In this document: one piece after another, positions 1-8,412 of the stretch
How the letters are laid out: every line of letters starts with the position of its first letter
Numbering within the stretch: position 1 is the stretch's first letter
Origin: Bacteroidales bacterium
Lineage (GTDB): Bacteria; Bacteroidota; Bacteroidia; Bacteroidales; F082
NCBI GenBank assembly: GCA_016281295.1
Contig: JAEEII010000220.1
Span: 1 to 29,193, forward strand
Direction: 5' to 3'
DNA length: 29,193 nt
Position numbers and translations under genes: made by a program
Notes under the pieces: generated by a model
Databases searched by the model: none
Told to the model about the DNA's origin: nothing
Seen by the model: only the letters and a program-made list of their open reading frames with translations

Positions 1-1
1 A

Positions 2-343
2 TTACGCAGCGCTTATTGCGCCGCCAAGCATGCCCTGTTCGGCTTTTACGAGTCACTGGAGTTAGAGTACCCGAACATCCATGTCACCTTCCTGATACCC
101 GGGCGTATCAACACCCAGATCAGCAAGAGCGCCTTGATGGGAGACGGCAGCTCACATGCCAAGATGGATGCCGGGCAGGCCAACGGACTCGACGTGAACC
201 GCTGTGGAGCCATCGCCGTCAAGGCCATCAAAAAACAAAAACACCGTAAGCTCATCGGCAAAAGCGAATTACTCATGGCCTATATCCATAAATGGTGTTT
301 ACCTCTCTATTATAAACTGTCAAGAAAAATCTCAGCGACATGA
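2..343 (+). CDS. short-chain dehydrogenase/reductase, C-terminal part (5' end outside window)
   Basis: The frame is open from the first bases and encodes the C-terminal half of an SDR-family NAD(P)-dependent oxidoreductase. The catalytic YxxxK motif is visible as SAYCAAKHALFGF near the window edge, followed by the usual strand ending in PG (FLIPGRINTQIS). The N-terminal Rossmann fold with its glycine-rich nucleotide-binding motif lies outside the window, so substrate and cofactor preference cannot be judged. The C-terminus is basic and carries a hydrophobic stretch (LLMAYIHKWCLPLYY), which suggests peripheral membrane association; that is inference. The stop codon overlaps the next start as ATGA at 340-343, indicating translational coupling with the VOC gene. 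The family call is secure; the exact reaction is unknown. Confidence 0.85.
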   Translation, partial: LRSAYCAAKHALFGFYESLELEYPNIHVTFLIPGRINTQISKSALMGDGSSHAKMDAGQANGLDVNRCGAIAVKAIKKQKHRKLIGKSELLMAYIHKWCLPLYYKLSRKISAT

Positions 344-1407
344 AAGAAAAAGTAATCTGCGGAATACAACAAGTAGGCATCGGGGTCAACGACTTCGTGG
401 AAGCCTGGAAATGGTATTATGACCACTTCGGTTATGAAATCAAGATTGTTGATGATGAAGGGGTTGCGGAGCGCATGTTGCCCTATACGGGTGGCAAGCC
501 ACAGCCTCGCCGTTCGGGCATCGCCATCAACATACAAGGGGGTGGCGGCTTCGAAATCTGGCAGCCGAAAGGACGCGCGTTGAACTATCTGAAAGAGCCA
601 GTGCGTCTGGGCGACCTAGGCATCCTCATCGCCAAAATCAAAGCTCCCGACATCGAAGCGGCCTACAACACCTTTATTAATAAAGGACTTGATATTATCA
701 GTCCCCTCCTCACCTCCCCTGCCAGACAGAAGGAGTTCTTCATGAAAGACCCATACGGCAACTTGTTCCAAATCGAGGAAGACAACTATGTCTTCATCAA
801 CGAGAGCAAGACCACTGGAGGGGCTAACGGAGCCGTCATCGGGGTAAGCGACATTGAGCGCTCACTGCCCTTTTACAGGCAGCTCTTGGACTACGACAAG
901 GTGGTCTTCGACCAGACGGGTGTTTTCGATGACCTGAATGCCCTGCCTGGCGGGGAGAAAACGTTGCGCCGTGTCATTCTGGAACGGTCGAAACCCATCG
1001 AAGGGCCGCTTTCGGGCATCATGGGCACCTCCCATCTGGAGTTGATTCAAGCCATCGACGGCCCAGGAAAGAAGTTGTACGAAGGTCGTTTCTGGGGGGA
1101 TCCCGGCTACATCCATCTCTGTTTCGATGTGCGCAACATGGAAGCCGTCCAGGCTCAAGCCGAAGCCATGGGGCATCCTTTTGTCTGTGATAGCGGTGTC
1201 GATTTCGACATGGGCGACGCAAACGGACATTTCACCTACGTGGAAGATCCCGACGGAACACTCATTGAGTTTGTGGAGACTTTCAAGATTCCAATCGCCA
1301 AGAAGCTGGGCTTGTACCTCAACCTGGCCAACAAAGACGACCATAAGCCGTTAGGCATCGTGAAACTGTTGCGATTCGCGAAAATGAAACGCGAAAACAT
1401 CCGCTAA
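340..1407 (+). CDS. two-domain VOC (glyoxalase/dioxygenase superfamily) protein
   Basis: A 355-residue protein with two tandem vicinal-oxygen-chelate modules. Module 1 spans about residues 5-150 (IQQVGIGVND near the start, DPYGNLFQIEE near the end). Module 2 spans about 160-320 (IGVSDIERSLPFYRQLL at the start, HLCFDVRNM, then EDPDGTLIEFVE). Each module ends in the DPxGxxxxxxE signature that supplies a metal-binding Glu. The first metal ligand, usually His, is replaced by Gln or Gly at the start of the two modules, so the metal site may be unusual. A basic tail of about 35 residues follows module 2. The gene overlaps the SDR gene by 4 nt, so the two probably act on related substrates. The specific reaction (glyoxalase, dioxygenase or epimerase) cannot be read from the sequence. 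Confidence 0.85.
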   Translation: MKEKVICGIQQVGIGVNDFVEAWKWYYDHFGYEIKIVDDEGVAERMLPYTGGKPQPRRSGIAINIQGGGGFEIWQPKGRALNYLKEPVRLGDLGILIAKIKAPDIEAAYNTFINKGLDIISPLLTSPARQKEFFMKDPYGNLFQIEEDNYVFINESKTTGGANGAVIGVSDIERSLPFYRQLLDYDKVVFDQTGVFDDLNALPGGEKTLRRVILERSKPIEGPLSGIMGTSHLELIQAIDGPGKKLYEGRFWGDPGYIHLCFDVRNMEAVQAQAEAMGHPFVCDSGVDFDMGDANGHFTYVEDPDGTLIEFVETFKIPIAKKLGLYLNLANKDDHKPLGIVKLLRFAKMKRENIR

Positions 1408-1409
1408 TA

Positions 1410-1436
1410 AAAGAGGCGCCATCACGGCGCCTCTTT
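1410..1436. terminator. intrinsic terminator, probably bidirectional, between convergent genes
   Basis: A perfect 11-bp stem (aaagaggcgcc / ggcgcctcttt) encloses the 5-nt loop atcac. It lies 2 nt after the VOC stop codon and 57 nt after the stop of the convergent ompH gene. The stem itself supplies a short T run in both directions. It is the strongest hairpin noticed in the window. Confidence 0.8.
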
Positions 1437-1492
1437 CATAAAAAATAAAAACAAACTTAAATTATGAAAAAAATGAAGATTTCAAATCAAGA

Positions 1493-2011
1493 TTACTTGA
1501 TGCCCAACTTGGCTTTGACATCCTTGGTGACATCAACAGCGTCCGTGCCAACATAGACGGCGGTACCGGTAGCCAAGTCGAGAATATAAGTATAACCCTT
1601 TTCTTTACCAACAGCATTGATGGCATTCTGAATCTTCTCGAGAAGCGGAGCCAGCAACTCAGCGCGTTTGTTCTCGAATTCAGTCTCAGCATTGCCTTGG
1701 AAAGCAGTGATACGGCTTTCAAGGTCCACGAGCTCTTTCTCCTTGGATTGTTTCACCAGATTTGACATGGTTTCAGCATTTGACTGATAGTCCTGGAGTT
1801 TGTTCTGGTACTCGGTGTACATGGTCTTGAGTTGTTCTTGAAGCTCATTGTAATGAGATTCGAGGCTTTTTTCCGCTTTGGCCTTATCAGGCATGGCATT
1901 CATCACCTCGTTGGTATTCACATGAGCGATTTTGATCGTTTGAGCGCTTGCCACAGTGTTCAGGGCGAAGAAAGCTGCGACCAGGAAAAATACTTTGAAA
2001 ATCCTATTCAT
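1493..2011 (-). CDS. OmpH/Skp-family periplasmic chaperone (second copy)
   Basis: A 172-residue protein with a Sec signal peptide (MNRIFKVFFLVAAFFALNTVASAQ, cleavage after AQ). The mature start has the strand expected of OmpH (IKIAHVNTNEVMNAMP). A long, charged coiled coil covers about residues 45-125 and forms the Skp tentacle helices. The C-terminal strand region (YTYILDLATGTAVYVG) returns to the trimer body. Skp-like chaperones hold unfolded outer-membrane proteins in the periplasm before BamA inserts them. This is the distal gene of the bamA-ompH-ompH series. A perfect -7 box 49 nt upstream suggests it can also be transcribed alone. Confidence 0.9.
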   Translation of the reverse strand: MNRIFKVFFLVAAFFALNTVASAQTIKIAHVNTNEVMNAMPDKAKAEKSLESHYNELQEQLKTMYTEYQNKLQDYQSNAETMSNLVKQSKEKELVDLESRITAFQGNAETEFENKRAELLAPLLEKIQNAINAVGKEKGYTYILDLATGTAVYVGTDAVDVTKDVKAKLGIK

Positions 2012-2060
2012 TTTATGGGTTTTTAATGATTTTTACTTAATAAACTGATGATTGAGGGCG

Positions 2061-2068
2061 CAAAGATA
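2061..2068 (-). promoter_or_regulatory. -7 promoter box (TATCTTTG) for the second ompH
   Basis: The minus strand reads TATCTTTGCG, a perfect TAnnTTTG box, 49 nt upstream of the ompH start at 2011. A TTTG at 2091-2094 (minus-strand sense) could be the -33 element, with 22 nt between. The box lies in the spacer between the two ompH genes. Confidence 0.5.
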
Positions 2069-2097
2069 GGGAAAAACTCCTTATCTCCCGCAAATAA

Positions 2098-2718
2098 TCA
2101 ATTTTTCTTGCCAGCGTTGAATGAGGACCCACCTGAAGCGGCGCCAGCATTCGAGCGTTTACGATCCTCTCTACGAACCGTTTGCATCACGTTGCTCAGT
2201 TGGTCAAGCACATCGTCGCTAATGTCGTTTTTATCAGACGCATAGAGGATGGAAGTGCCAGAAGCCAGGTCGAAGACGAAGGCATAACCTTTCGTTTGGG
2301 AGAGTTCGTTAAGGGCGGTGTAAATCTTCTCTTGAATGGGTTGGACGAGTTCGGAGCGTTTTTGATAAAGTTTCCCTTCCGCGCCGAAATACTGCATCTG
2401 AAGGTTTTTGGCTTCTTGTTCTTTGTTGATGATTTCTTGTTCGCGGGCGTGTTTTTGGTCTTCAGAGAGCAGCACCATCTCAGTCTGGTATTTCTTGTAC
2501 ATCTCCGAAACCTTGTCATAAATTGCCTTTACCTCATTTTGCCATTGGGTTGACAAGGCATTGAGTTCTTCCTGGGCATCCCCATATTCAGGGATGTTGT
2601 TCAAGATGTAATCGGAATCGACATAAGCTAATTTCTGTCCGCCGATCTGGGCGTTCACATTAAAGGCGCCGCAAAACAAAATTACGGCCATCAAAAACAA
2701 TGATTTAACAGTTTTCAT
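2098..2718 (-). CDS. OmpH/Skp-family periplasmic chaperone (first copy)
   Basis: A 206-residue protein with a signal peptide (MKTVKSLFLMAVILFCGAFNVNAQ) followed by the OmpH start KLAYVDSDYILNNIPEY. Coiled-coil tentacles cover about residues 50-130 and the closing strand reads YAFVFDLASGTSILYA. Unlike the neighbouring copy, it has a C-terminal extension of about 30 residues that is basic and then Gly/Ser-rich (RREDRKRSNAG, then GGSS), predicted to be disordered. It sits 73 nt downstream of bamA, in the arrangement usual for the phylum. The two copies are clearly diverged, so they may form hetero-oligomers or handle different clients; that is inference. Confidence 0.9.
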   Translation of the reverse strand: MKTVKSLFLMAVILFCGAFNVNAQIGGQKLAYVDSDYILNNIPEYGDAQEELNALSTQWQNEVKAIYDKVSEMYKKYQTEMVLLSEDQKHAREQEIINKEQEAKNLQMQYFGAEGKLYQKRSELVQPIQEKIYTALNELSQTKGYAFVFDLASGTSILYASDKNDISDDVLDQLSNVMQTVRREDRKRSNAGAASGGSSFNAGKKN

Positions 2719-2791
2719 GTGTAGTATGATTTTTTAATTGTTTTCCAAAAAAGATAAATTACATCAATAACCGTGCCGATTTCATCTCTCA

Positions 2792-5455
2792 TCAGTCAAT
2801 AGATCCACCAATGGAGAAGTGGAACTGACTTCCTGAGGCATCGGAAGCCCCTGGCACCGCGTCAAATCCATAGCCCCAGTCAAGGCCAAGCAGACCGAAC
2901 ATCGGGAGGAAGATACGGAGACCGACACCAGCCGACTTATACACATCAAAGGGGTTGAAGTTATTGAATCCCAACCAGCAGTTACCGGCCTCGAGGAATC
3001 CCATCGCATAAATGGTGGCAGTGGGATTGAGGGATAGCGGATAACGCAGTTCCATGGTGTACTTGGTGAAGATGTTGCCACCCGACATCATGGATGACGT
3101 ACTGTTGGAATAACCCGGGGTAAGGGCTTCGTTCTTATAGCCACGCATGCCGATAATCTCACGGCTGTCGAAGAGCATACCGCTGGAGGAGAGTCCGTCG
3201 CCACCAAGATAGAAACGGTGGAATGGCGTAGGTCCGATGGCGTCGCTGTAATGTCCCAAAAAGCCAAAACGAACACGAGTCATGAGCACAAGTTTTTCAT
3301 AAAGCTCGGAATACCAGACTGCTTTAAATTTCCATTTATGCATCTCAATCCAACGGTATTTTTCATCATCAGAAAGGGAGGAATAGTCTTTGTTGCTGAA
3401 AAGCGAGACCGGGGGTGTGATTTCGAGAGAGAGTTGCACCTCGGATCCGCTACGGGGATAAAGCGGTTGACTGACGGAACTTCTTCCCACCGTGAAGTTA
3501 TAGCTGATGAGATTATAGTATCCACTACCTGTACCAAAGCTGAGTACATTATAGTTCTTCAGCCTATAACGCATAAACGACAGTCCCTGGTAGAGCGTAA
3601 AGTAATCATCAGGCCATTTCAGGCGCTGTCCGAGGCCAAGGGTAAGACCCGTGACACGGAAGAAGCCGAATTGTTCGCTACTTCTCTCATAGCCATTGGA
3701 GTAGTACGACTGGTAGATAGAAGTGGTCAAGGAGTTAGGTTTGCGCCCACCCAGCCAAGGCTCGGTGAACGAAGCAGCATAGTAGATGGACCTCGTCCCG
3801 TACGTGGCCACCTGCAAGGACAGTTTCTGGCCATCGCCACCGGGGATAGGCTTCCAAGCGTCTTTCTTGAAAAGGTTTTTGGTGGAGAAGTTGTTGAACG
3901 AGAGCCCTGCCTGAAGCATCAACATGTTGTAGCCCCATCCGGCCGAGAAGGACACCTGGTCGGCACTGGCTTCTTCCACCTCATATTCAATATCCACGGT
4001 GTTGTCATTATAATTCGGATGTATCTGGGGGTTGATGCTTTCTTGGTTAAAGAAACTCAGGGTGGCCAGCTCACGGACGGTACGGGTGACATCGCTACGG
4101 CTGAAGAGCTGTCCAGGTCGGGTGTACATCTCTCGAATGACCACATAATCGTTCGTCTTCGTGTTGCCTTTGAGGCTTATGTTGCTGATGCGAGCCTGTT
4201 TGCCTTCGTTGAGACGGATTTCAAGGTCTATGGAGTCGTTTTCCACCTGTACCTCCACAGGATCCACTCTAAAGAAGAGATAGCCGTCATCCATATACAG
4301 AGAGCTGATATCCAGTGTCGTCTCGCTATAGGTGAGATTGGCGTTCAGAAGCTCTTTGTTGTAAACATCGCCCGGCTTGATACCGAGAACACTGTTCAAC
4401 GTCTCGTCAGAATATTTGGTGTTGCCGGTCCACTGAATATTACGGTAGTGGTATTTGTTGCCTTCGTCAATCACCAAGTCGATGCCGATGTTACGGTCGT
4501 CGATAGGGTACACTGAGTCTCTTAGGATAATGGCGTCACGGTAACCTTTGGCGTTGTATTTCTCGATGATTTTCTGTTTGTCGTCGCGATAATTAGACTC
4601 GAGGAATTTGGAGCTTTTAAAGATACGGGGTCTGTAATTCTCGTAAAAATACTCTTCCACGCGAGTGATGGCGCTCAGGGGTTTGAAAGTGAACACGTCG
4701 GCGACGGCGTTGACGACCATAGGACCGAGCGGATCCAGCGGATTGAAGACACCTTTCTGTTTGGTTTCTTTCATGGCGGAGAGGATCTGTGCGTCAGAGA
4801 GGTTCTCATTGCCCGTCACGTTGATCTTGCCAATTTTCACCTTATGGCCTTTATCGACATCGATGATAAGGTCCACGTAGTCAGTCCGAGAGGTATCAGG
4901 GACTTGTTGGATGGTGACCTCCGCGTTGAGATAACCTTTGTCAGCGTAATAATCCTCGATGATTCGGCGGGTCTTGGTCTCGAGGTGGCTGGTGGCGATA
5001 TCCCCTCTTGAGAGGTTGATTTTGTTACGGATGTCGTCCGCTTCCGATTTCTTGATACCGTTGAACGAGAATTTGGAGACGCGGGCGCGCTCCTTTACCA
5101 CGATCTCAAGAAAGATTTTGTCACCGATGATGTTGGTAGCGTTGATGGCCACATCCTCGAACATCCCTTGTTCCCAGATTTTGCGGATGGCCATGGCGAA
5201 GTCGTCGCCCGGGACATTGAGTGACTGCCCCACCCTCAATCCGGAGAGCATAGACAGGACACTGGGGTCAACGAATTTTGTGCCTTCGACGGTGATGCCT
5301 GCTATCTCATACTTTTTAGGGTTGCTATAGTCGATATCGGAGAGGTCGTCACCAATTCTAATCTGAGCCTTGGCGGGAGTGGTCATGAAGGCCATCCAAA
5401 GAAAGAGCAGTGCAGGGAGGAAGGATAGTATGGATTTCTTCATCAATTTCATCAT
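2792..5455 (-). CDS. bamA: outer membrane protein assembly factor BamA
   Basis: An 887-residue Omp85-family protein that inserts beta-barrel proteins into the outer membrane. It has a signal peptide (about residues 1-31, ending AKA-Q). About five POTRA repeats follow in residues 45-460, for example KYEIAGITVEGTKFVDPSVL and HKVKIGKINVTGNENLS. The C-terminal half is a 16-strand barrel rich in alternating Tyr/Phe. The conserved L6-loop motif appears as MRGY (IIGMRGYKNEALTPG) in place of VRGF/Y. The C-terminal strand ends FHFSIGGSID, so the usual terminal aromatic residue is absent. The first codon overlaps the uppS stop as ATGA, so the two are translationally coupled. Alternative ATG codons lie at residues 2 and 5. 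Confidence 0.96.
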   Translation of the reverse strand: MMKLMKKSILSFLPALLFLWMAFMTTPAKAQIRIGDDLSDIDYSNPKKYEIAGITVEGTKFVDPSVLSMLSGLRVGQSLNVPGDDFAMAIRKIWEQGMFEDVAINATNIIGDKIFLEIVVKERARVSKFSFNGIKKSEADDIRNKINLSRGDIATSHLETKTRRIIEDYYADKGYLNAEVTIQQVPDTSRTDYVDLIIDVDKGHKVKIGKINVTGNENLSDAQILSAMKETKQKGVFNPLDPLGPMVVNAVADVFTFKPLSAITRVEEYFYENYRPRIFKSSKFLESNYRDDKQKIIEKYNAKGYRDAIILRDSVYPIDDRNIGIDLVIDEGNKYHYRNIQWTGNTKYSDETLNSVLGIKPGDVYNKELLNANLTYSETTLDISSLYMDDGYLFFRVDPVEVQVENDSIDLEIRLNEGKQARISNISLKGNTKTNDYVVIREMYTRPGQLFSRSDVTRTVRELATLSFFNQESINPQIHPNYNDNTVDIEYEVEEASADQVSFSAGWGYNMLMLQAGLSFNNFSTKNLFKKDAWKPIPGGDGQKLSLQVATYGTRSIYYAASFTEPWLGGRKPNSLTTSIYQSYYSNGYERSSEQFGFFRVTGLTLGLGQRLKWPDDYFTLYQGLSFMRYRLKNYNVLSFGTGSGYYNLISYNFTVGRSSVSQPLYPRSGSEVQLSLEITPPVSLFSNKDYSSLSDDEKYRWIEMHKWKFKAVWYSELYEKLVLMTRVRFGFLGHYSDAIGPTPFHRFYLGGDGLSSSGMLFDSREIIGMRGYKNEALTPGYSNSTSSMMSGGNIFTKYTMELRYPLSLNPTATIYAMGFLEAGNCWLGFNNFNPFDVYKSAGVGLRIFLPMFGLLGLDWGYGFDAVPGASDASGSQFHFSIGGSID

Positions 5456-6192
5456 TTAATTTGTTCGCTTGTTTTTCCGAAACGGCGTTCTCTATGTTGG
5501 AAATCGAGGATTGCCTGGTAGAGGTCGTCTTTTCTGAAGTCAGGCCAGTATTTATTTGTAAAATAGAGTTCTGAATAAGCCAGTTGCCAAAGCAGGAAGT
5601 TGCTGATGCGCAGTTCGCCGCTGGTACGGATGAGGAGTTCTGGGTCTGGCACCTCGCTAGATGGGAAATAAGAGCGGAAGACCTCTTCGGTGATGTCTTT
5701 AGGGTCGAGTTGTCCTTCTTTGGCGGCGGTGGCAATGCGACGCGCGGCCTCAGTGATCTCCCAACGTCCCGAGTAGCTCAGGGCTAAGTTAAGCACCATA
5801 CGTTTACAGTGTGCGGTGGCTTTGACAGCATCCATCATCAGTGGATAGACCTCACGAGGCATCCTATCCATGTCGCCAGTGAAGATGAGGCGGATGTCGT
5901 TTTTGAGCAGGGTGCTGACTTCGTTTTTGATGGTCTGTCCCAGCAGGAGCATCAGTCCGTTCACTTCTTGCACCGGACGGTTCCAGTTCTCTGTTGAGAA
6001 GGCATAGAGGGTCAGGTATGATACGCCAAGTTCCGCGCAGGCCTCGTTGACCTCGCGGACTGACTGAATGGCGCTTTGATGTCCGAAGAGACGAGGTTTC
6101 CCCCGTTCTTTGGCCCAGCGTCCATTGCCATCCATGATGACGGCGATATGCTTTGGAAGGCGATTTACGTCGATTTGTTCTTTCAGTGTCAT
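5452..6192 (-). CDS. uppS: isoprenyl transferase (undecaprenyl-diphosphate synthase)
   Basis: A 246-residue cis-prenyltransferase that makes the C55 lipid carrier used for peptidoglycan and O-antigen. The catalytic motif is visible near the N-terminus (HIAVIMDGNGRWAKERG, catalytic Asp in MDGNG). The central YAFSTENWNRP and the C-terminal pyrophosphate-binding region LLIRTSGELRISNFLLWQ follow. Length matches the family (about 240-250). It begins 1 nt after the upstream DUF6089-like stop codon and overlaps bamA by 4 nt, so lipid-carrier synthesis and outer-membrane assembly share one transcript. Confidence 0.96.
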   Translation of the reverse strand: MTLKEQIDVNRLPKHIAVIMDGNGRWAKERGKPRLFGHQSAIQSVREVNEACAELGVSYLTLYAFSTENWNRPVQEVNGLMLLLGQTIKNEVSTLLKNDIRLIFTGDMDRMPREVYPLMMDAVKATAHCKRMVLNLALSYSGRWEITEAARRIATAAKEGQLDPKDITEEVFRSYFPSSEVPDPELLIRTSGELRISNFLLWQLAYSELYFTNKYWPDFRKDDLYQAILDFQHRERRFGKTSEQIK

Positions 6193-6193
6193 A

Positions 6194-7126
6194 TCAATAG
6201 TTTATTATCCTACAGGCCGTACCACCAGGTAGCGGCAGTTTCCAGGTGATAGCGAGACTCAGACTTCCAAACCAGTCTTTCGACTGTGAGTTGCCGCGTT
6301 GTTGTCCCTCATGGAAGAAACCCGTACGGTCGGTGAGGTCATAGCTGGTGAGATAAGCTGGATCCAGATTATTGGGGTCGCCAGTAATCACCGCATATTC
6401 GAAGGCGGGGGCACCATTCTGGACCTGGCCAGCTTTGCTGACAAAGATCCGATGTTGGTCATCCGCGGGATAAAGGTCAGCGATTCCGTCCAGATAATCC
6501 GTTAAGGTATAATGCATCCTCCATTCGAGGCTGGCGGCGAGGTGCTGGCTCAGCGAGAGCTTGCAGCCGAAGCCGAAAGGGATGGAGAAGCTGAATCCGT
6601 TTCCGATGGCCTGTGACCATACAGCGTTGAATTGCTCGAGTATCTTACGGTCAGCAGAACCAGCAAGGGTCTGCAGCACGGCTTTGTCAGGCTCATAAGG
6701 GCCAACTTTATACTTGAACACGGAGATACCTCCAAAGAGATAGGGCGAGATGGAGCTGCCATTCCGGCCCGTATAGTAGTCGAGGAAGTTGAACTCCGTA
6801 ATCAGGCTAACGTCGTTGACGACGGAGCGGAAGTTCAAGTCACGTATTGGGCGCCATTTTGCCACCGCGTCACTGCCTTTCAGCACCGCATGGGTAAAGT
6901 CGGCACGGAAGGCCCAACGCGAGTCATAGTTGAAACGAACCAGTCCTCCAAGCTCTAAATCGAACTGGTTGAACATCTTCCACGTATTGATATCATTGAT
7001 GGAAGTGGTCATGCCACCATGAGGACCAAACTCGAGGGTTTTGGGGGACTGGGCATAAGAAATCTTCCCTTGACCCAGCAGGATCAAGCCTATCGTCAAC
7101 AGCCACAGATGCAGTCTTCGCTTCAT
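6194..7126 (-). CDS. DUF6089-like outer-membrane beta-barrel protein
   Basis: A 310-residue exported protein. The start is the ATG at 7126, because the signal peptide begins there (MKRRLHLWLLTIGLILLGQG, ending SYAQ); upstream in-frame codons are nadK sequence in another frame. The mature protein alternates Gly, aromatic and polar residues as in small outer-membrane barrels (LGGLVRFNYDSRWAFRADF, SISPYLFGGISVFKY, HLAASLEWRMHY). This matches the DUF6089 proteins usually found before uppS and bamA in Bacteroidales. Function is unknown; the position suggests a role in envelope assembly. A good promoter lies just upstream, so this is probably the first gene of the DUF6089-uppS-bamA-ompH-ompH unit. 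Confidence 0.8.
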   Translation of the reverse strand: MKRRLHLWLLTIGLILLGQGKISYAQSPKTLEFGPHGGMTTSINDINTWKMFNQFDLELGGLVRFNYDSRWAFRADFTHAVLKGSDAVAKWRPIRDLNFRSVVNDVSLITEFNFLDYYTGRNGSSISPYLFGGISVFKYKVGPYEPDKAVLQTLAGSADRKILEQFNAVWSQAIGNGFSFSIPFGFGCKLSLSQHLAASLEWRMHYTLTDYLDGIADLYPADDQHRIFVSKAGQVQNGAPAFEYAVITGDPNNLDPAYLTSYDLTDRTGFFHEGQQRGNSQSKDWFGSLSLAITWKLPLPGGTACRIINY

Positions 7127-7140
7127 AATATAAAAGTTTG

Positions 7141-7169
7141 CAAAGTTAAGACTTTTTTTAACGTGACAA
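7141..7169 (-). promoter_or_regulatory. Bacteroidota promoter for the DUF6089-uppS-bamA-ompH unit
   Basis: On the minus strand TAACTTTGCA (box at 7141-7148) is a perfect -7 element, with a TTG at 7167-7169 spaced 18 nt upstream. It lies in the 52-nt gap after nadK. The box ends 14 nt before the start codon, so the leader would be short. Confidence 0.6.
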
Positions 7170-7178
7170 CGCAAGAAA

Positions 7179-8060
7179 TCAATTTCTATTGTCTTTTCCC
7201 CAGGAGAGCTTGTTGCGGATGGTGCTGAAGAAATCGGTATCAGCCATTCTGACGGTCTGGATGGCGAAGTCGGCTTTTCTGACGACAAGCTCCACGGAGG
7301 TGTCGAGGGCGCAGACTCTTGAATCCATGCTGAACACGAATTTCTTCTCCCGTCCCTCCACATGGATGCGGACGACGCTGTCGTCAGGGATAACGATGGG
7401 ACGTACTGTTAAATTGTGTGCCGCGATAGGTGTGATGACGAAATTCTTGGAATCGGGGGTCAGGATGGGGCCGCCAGCACTCAGCGAATAGGCGGTAGAG
7501 CCGGTAGGAGTTGCCATGAGGATGCCGTCGCCCCAGTAGGTGTTGAGGAACACGTCATTGACGAAGACCTTGATGGCAAGCAGTGAATGCTCGGGGTTGC
7601 GGATGATGTTGATTTCGTTGAGGGCATAGTTAACGGTGTCGTGGAAGACCCCTTGTGGAGCCACCAGCTCCAACAGCGAACGCTGTTCTGTGGTATAATG
7701 CCCCTTCAGGATCTCCCCCACTGCCCTACCGATTTCCTCTTTGGCGACGCTGGAGATGAAACCCAGTCTTCCCATGTTGATTCCCAGCACAGGAATGCCC
7801 GAGTCGCCCAGCAGGGGCACTGCGTCGAGGATGGTGCCGTCACCACCGATGGAGAACAGCAGGTCGGCCTGGCTACTCAGCTCCTCATGGGTAGAGAAGG
7901 TGCTGATTTCCATGCCTGATGGGATGGCCTCTTTCAGCCATTCCATGAAAGGAGCGTAGGACGACACCGCGGTTCCCGAATGCTGAAGGTCATCGAGTAA
8001 ACGACTCATATAAGGTTTGTTTTCAGCCGATAAGTTCCTTCCAAAGAGTGCAATTCTCAT
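7179..8060 (-). CDS. nadK: NAD kinase
   Basis: This enzyme phosphorylates NAD to NADP in the cytoplasm. Visible motifs are the GGDGT loop (LLFSIGGDGTILDAVP), the substrate-binding segment GINMGRLGFIS, and the diacylglycerol-kinase-fold signature GILMATPTGSTAYSLSAGGP. The start at 8060 (MRIALFGRN) gives 293 residues and matches how Bacteroidota homologues begin. An in-frame ATG at 8081 would add seven residues and overlap the upstream gene by 8 nt. It is probably co-transcribed with rsgA and the small ACT-like gene upstream. Confidence 0.95.
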   Translation of the reverse strand: MRIALFGRNLSAENKPYMSRLLDDLQHSGTAVSSYAPFMEWLKEAIPSGMEISTFSTHEELSSQADLLFSIGGDGTILDAVPLLGDSGIPVLGINMGRLGFISSVAKEEIGRAVGEILKGHYTTEQRSLLELVAPQGVFHDTVNYALNEINIIRNPEHSLLAIKVFVNDVFLNTYWGDGILMATPTGSTAYSLSAGGPILTPDSKNFVITPIAAHNLTVRPIVIPDDSVVRIHVEGREKKFVFSMDSRVCALDTSVELVVRKADFAIQTVRMADTDFFSTIRNKLSWGKDNRN

Positions 8061-8073
8061 AGTTCTTTCGTTT

Positions 8074-8412
8074 TTAGACATCTAAATATCTCATCAGCAG
8101 CGAGTAACGGTCAAGCAGGTCGCCGCCCTCGTTGGGTGAGCTGAAGGTGTTCACCACATTGTAGTTATATCGGTAGAAGCTTTGCACGATGCCACCGCAT
8201 TCAGCCTTGTTGACCAGCAGGAAGACCATGATTCTTCCCGGATCCTCTTCTATGGGATCGACGGAAAGGGCCAAAATCTTTGCATCGTCCTCTTCCACGA
8301 TACGTGCGATTTCGGAGAGGCTGTAGTCGTAGGCTCCCATCTCCAGCTGGATGACACAAGCTTGTTCCCGTTCCAGCTGTTTCATCATCAACTCTCTAAT
8401 CTTCAGTTCCAT
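8074..8412 (-). CDS. stand-alone C-terminal (ACT-like) domain of a CBS-domain protein
   Basis: A protein of about 112 residues; the core reads ACVIQLEMGAYDYSLSEIA followed by RIVEEDDAKILALSV, with a C-terminal RYSLLMRYLDV. From memory this matches the C-terminal domain of the roughly 220-residue CBS-pair proteins encoded next to nadK in Bacteroidales. The two CBS motifs that should precede it are absent; rsgA coding sequence occupies that position. The start is uncertain. ATG at 8412 overlaps rsgA by 17 nt, and ATG codons at 8388 and 8385 begin just after the rsgA stop. Upstream in-frame codons to 8469 are rsgA in another frame. The domain resembles ACT-type ligand-binding folds; its function is unknown. 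Confidence 0.7.
   Translation of the reverse strand: MELKIRELMMKQLEREQACVIQLEMGAYDYSLSEIARIVEEDDAKILALSVDPIEEDPGRIMVFLLVNKAECGGIVQSFYRYNYNVVNTFSSPNEGGDLLDRYSLLMRYLDV

Noticed and set aside
3218..4516. 432-codon open frame on the plus strand
   Set aside because: It lies entirely antisense to bamA, whose POTRA and barrel motifs are unmistakable. Its translation looks like a mirror of bamA codon use and shows no recognisable domain.
7127..7363. Longer start for the DUF6089-like protein
   Set aside because: The added residues are nadK sequence read in another frame; a standard signal peptide begins at 7126.
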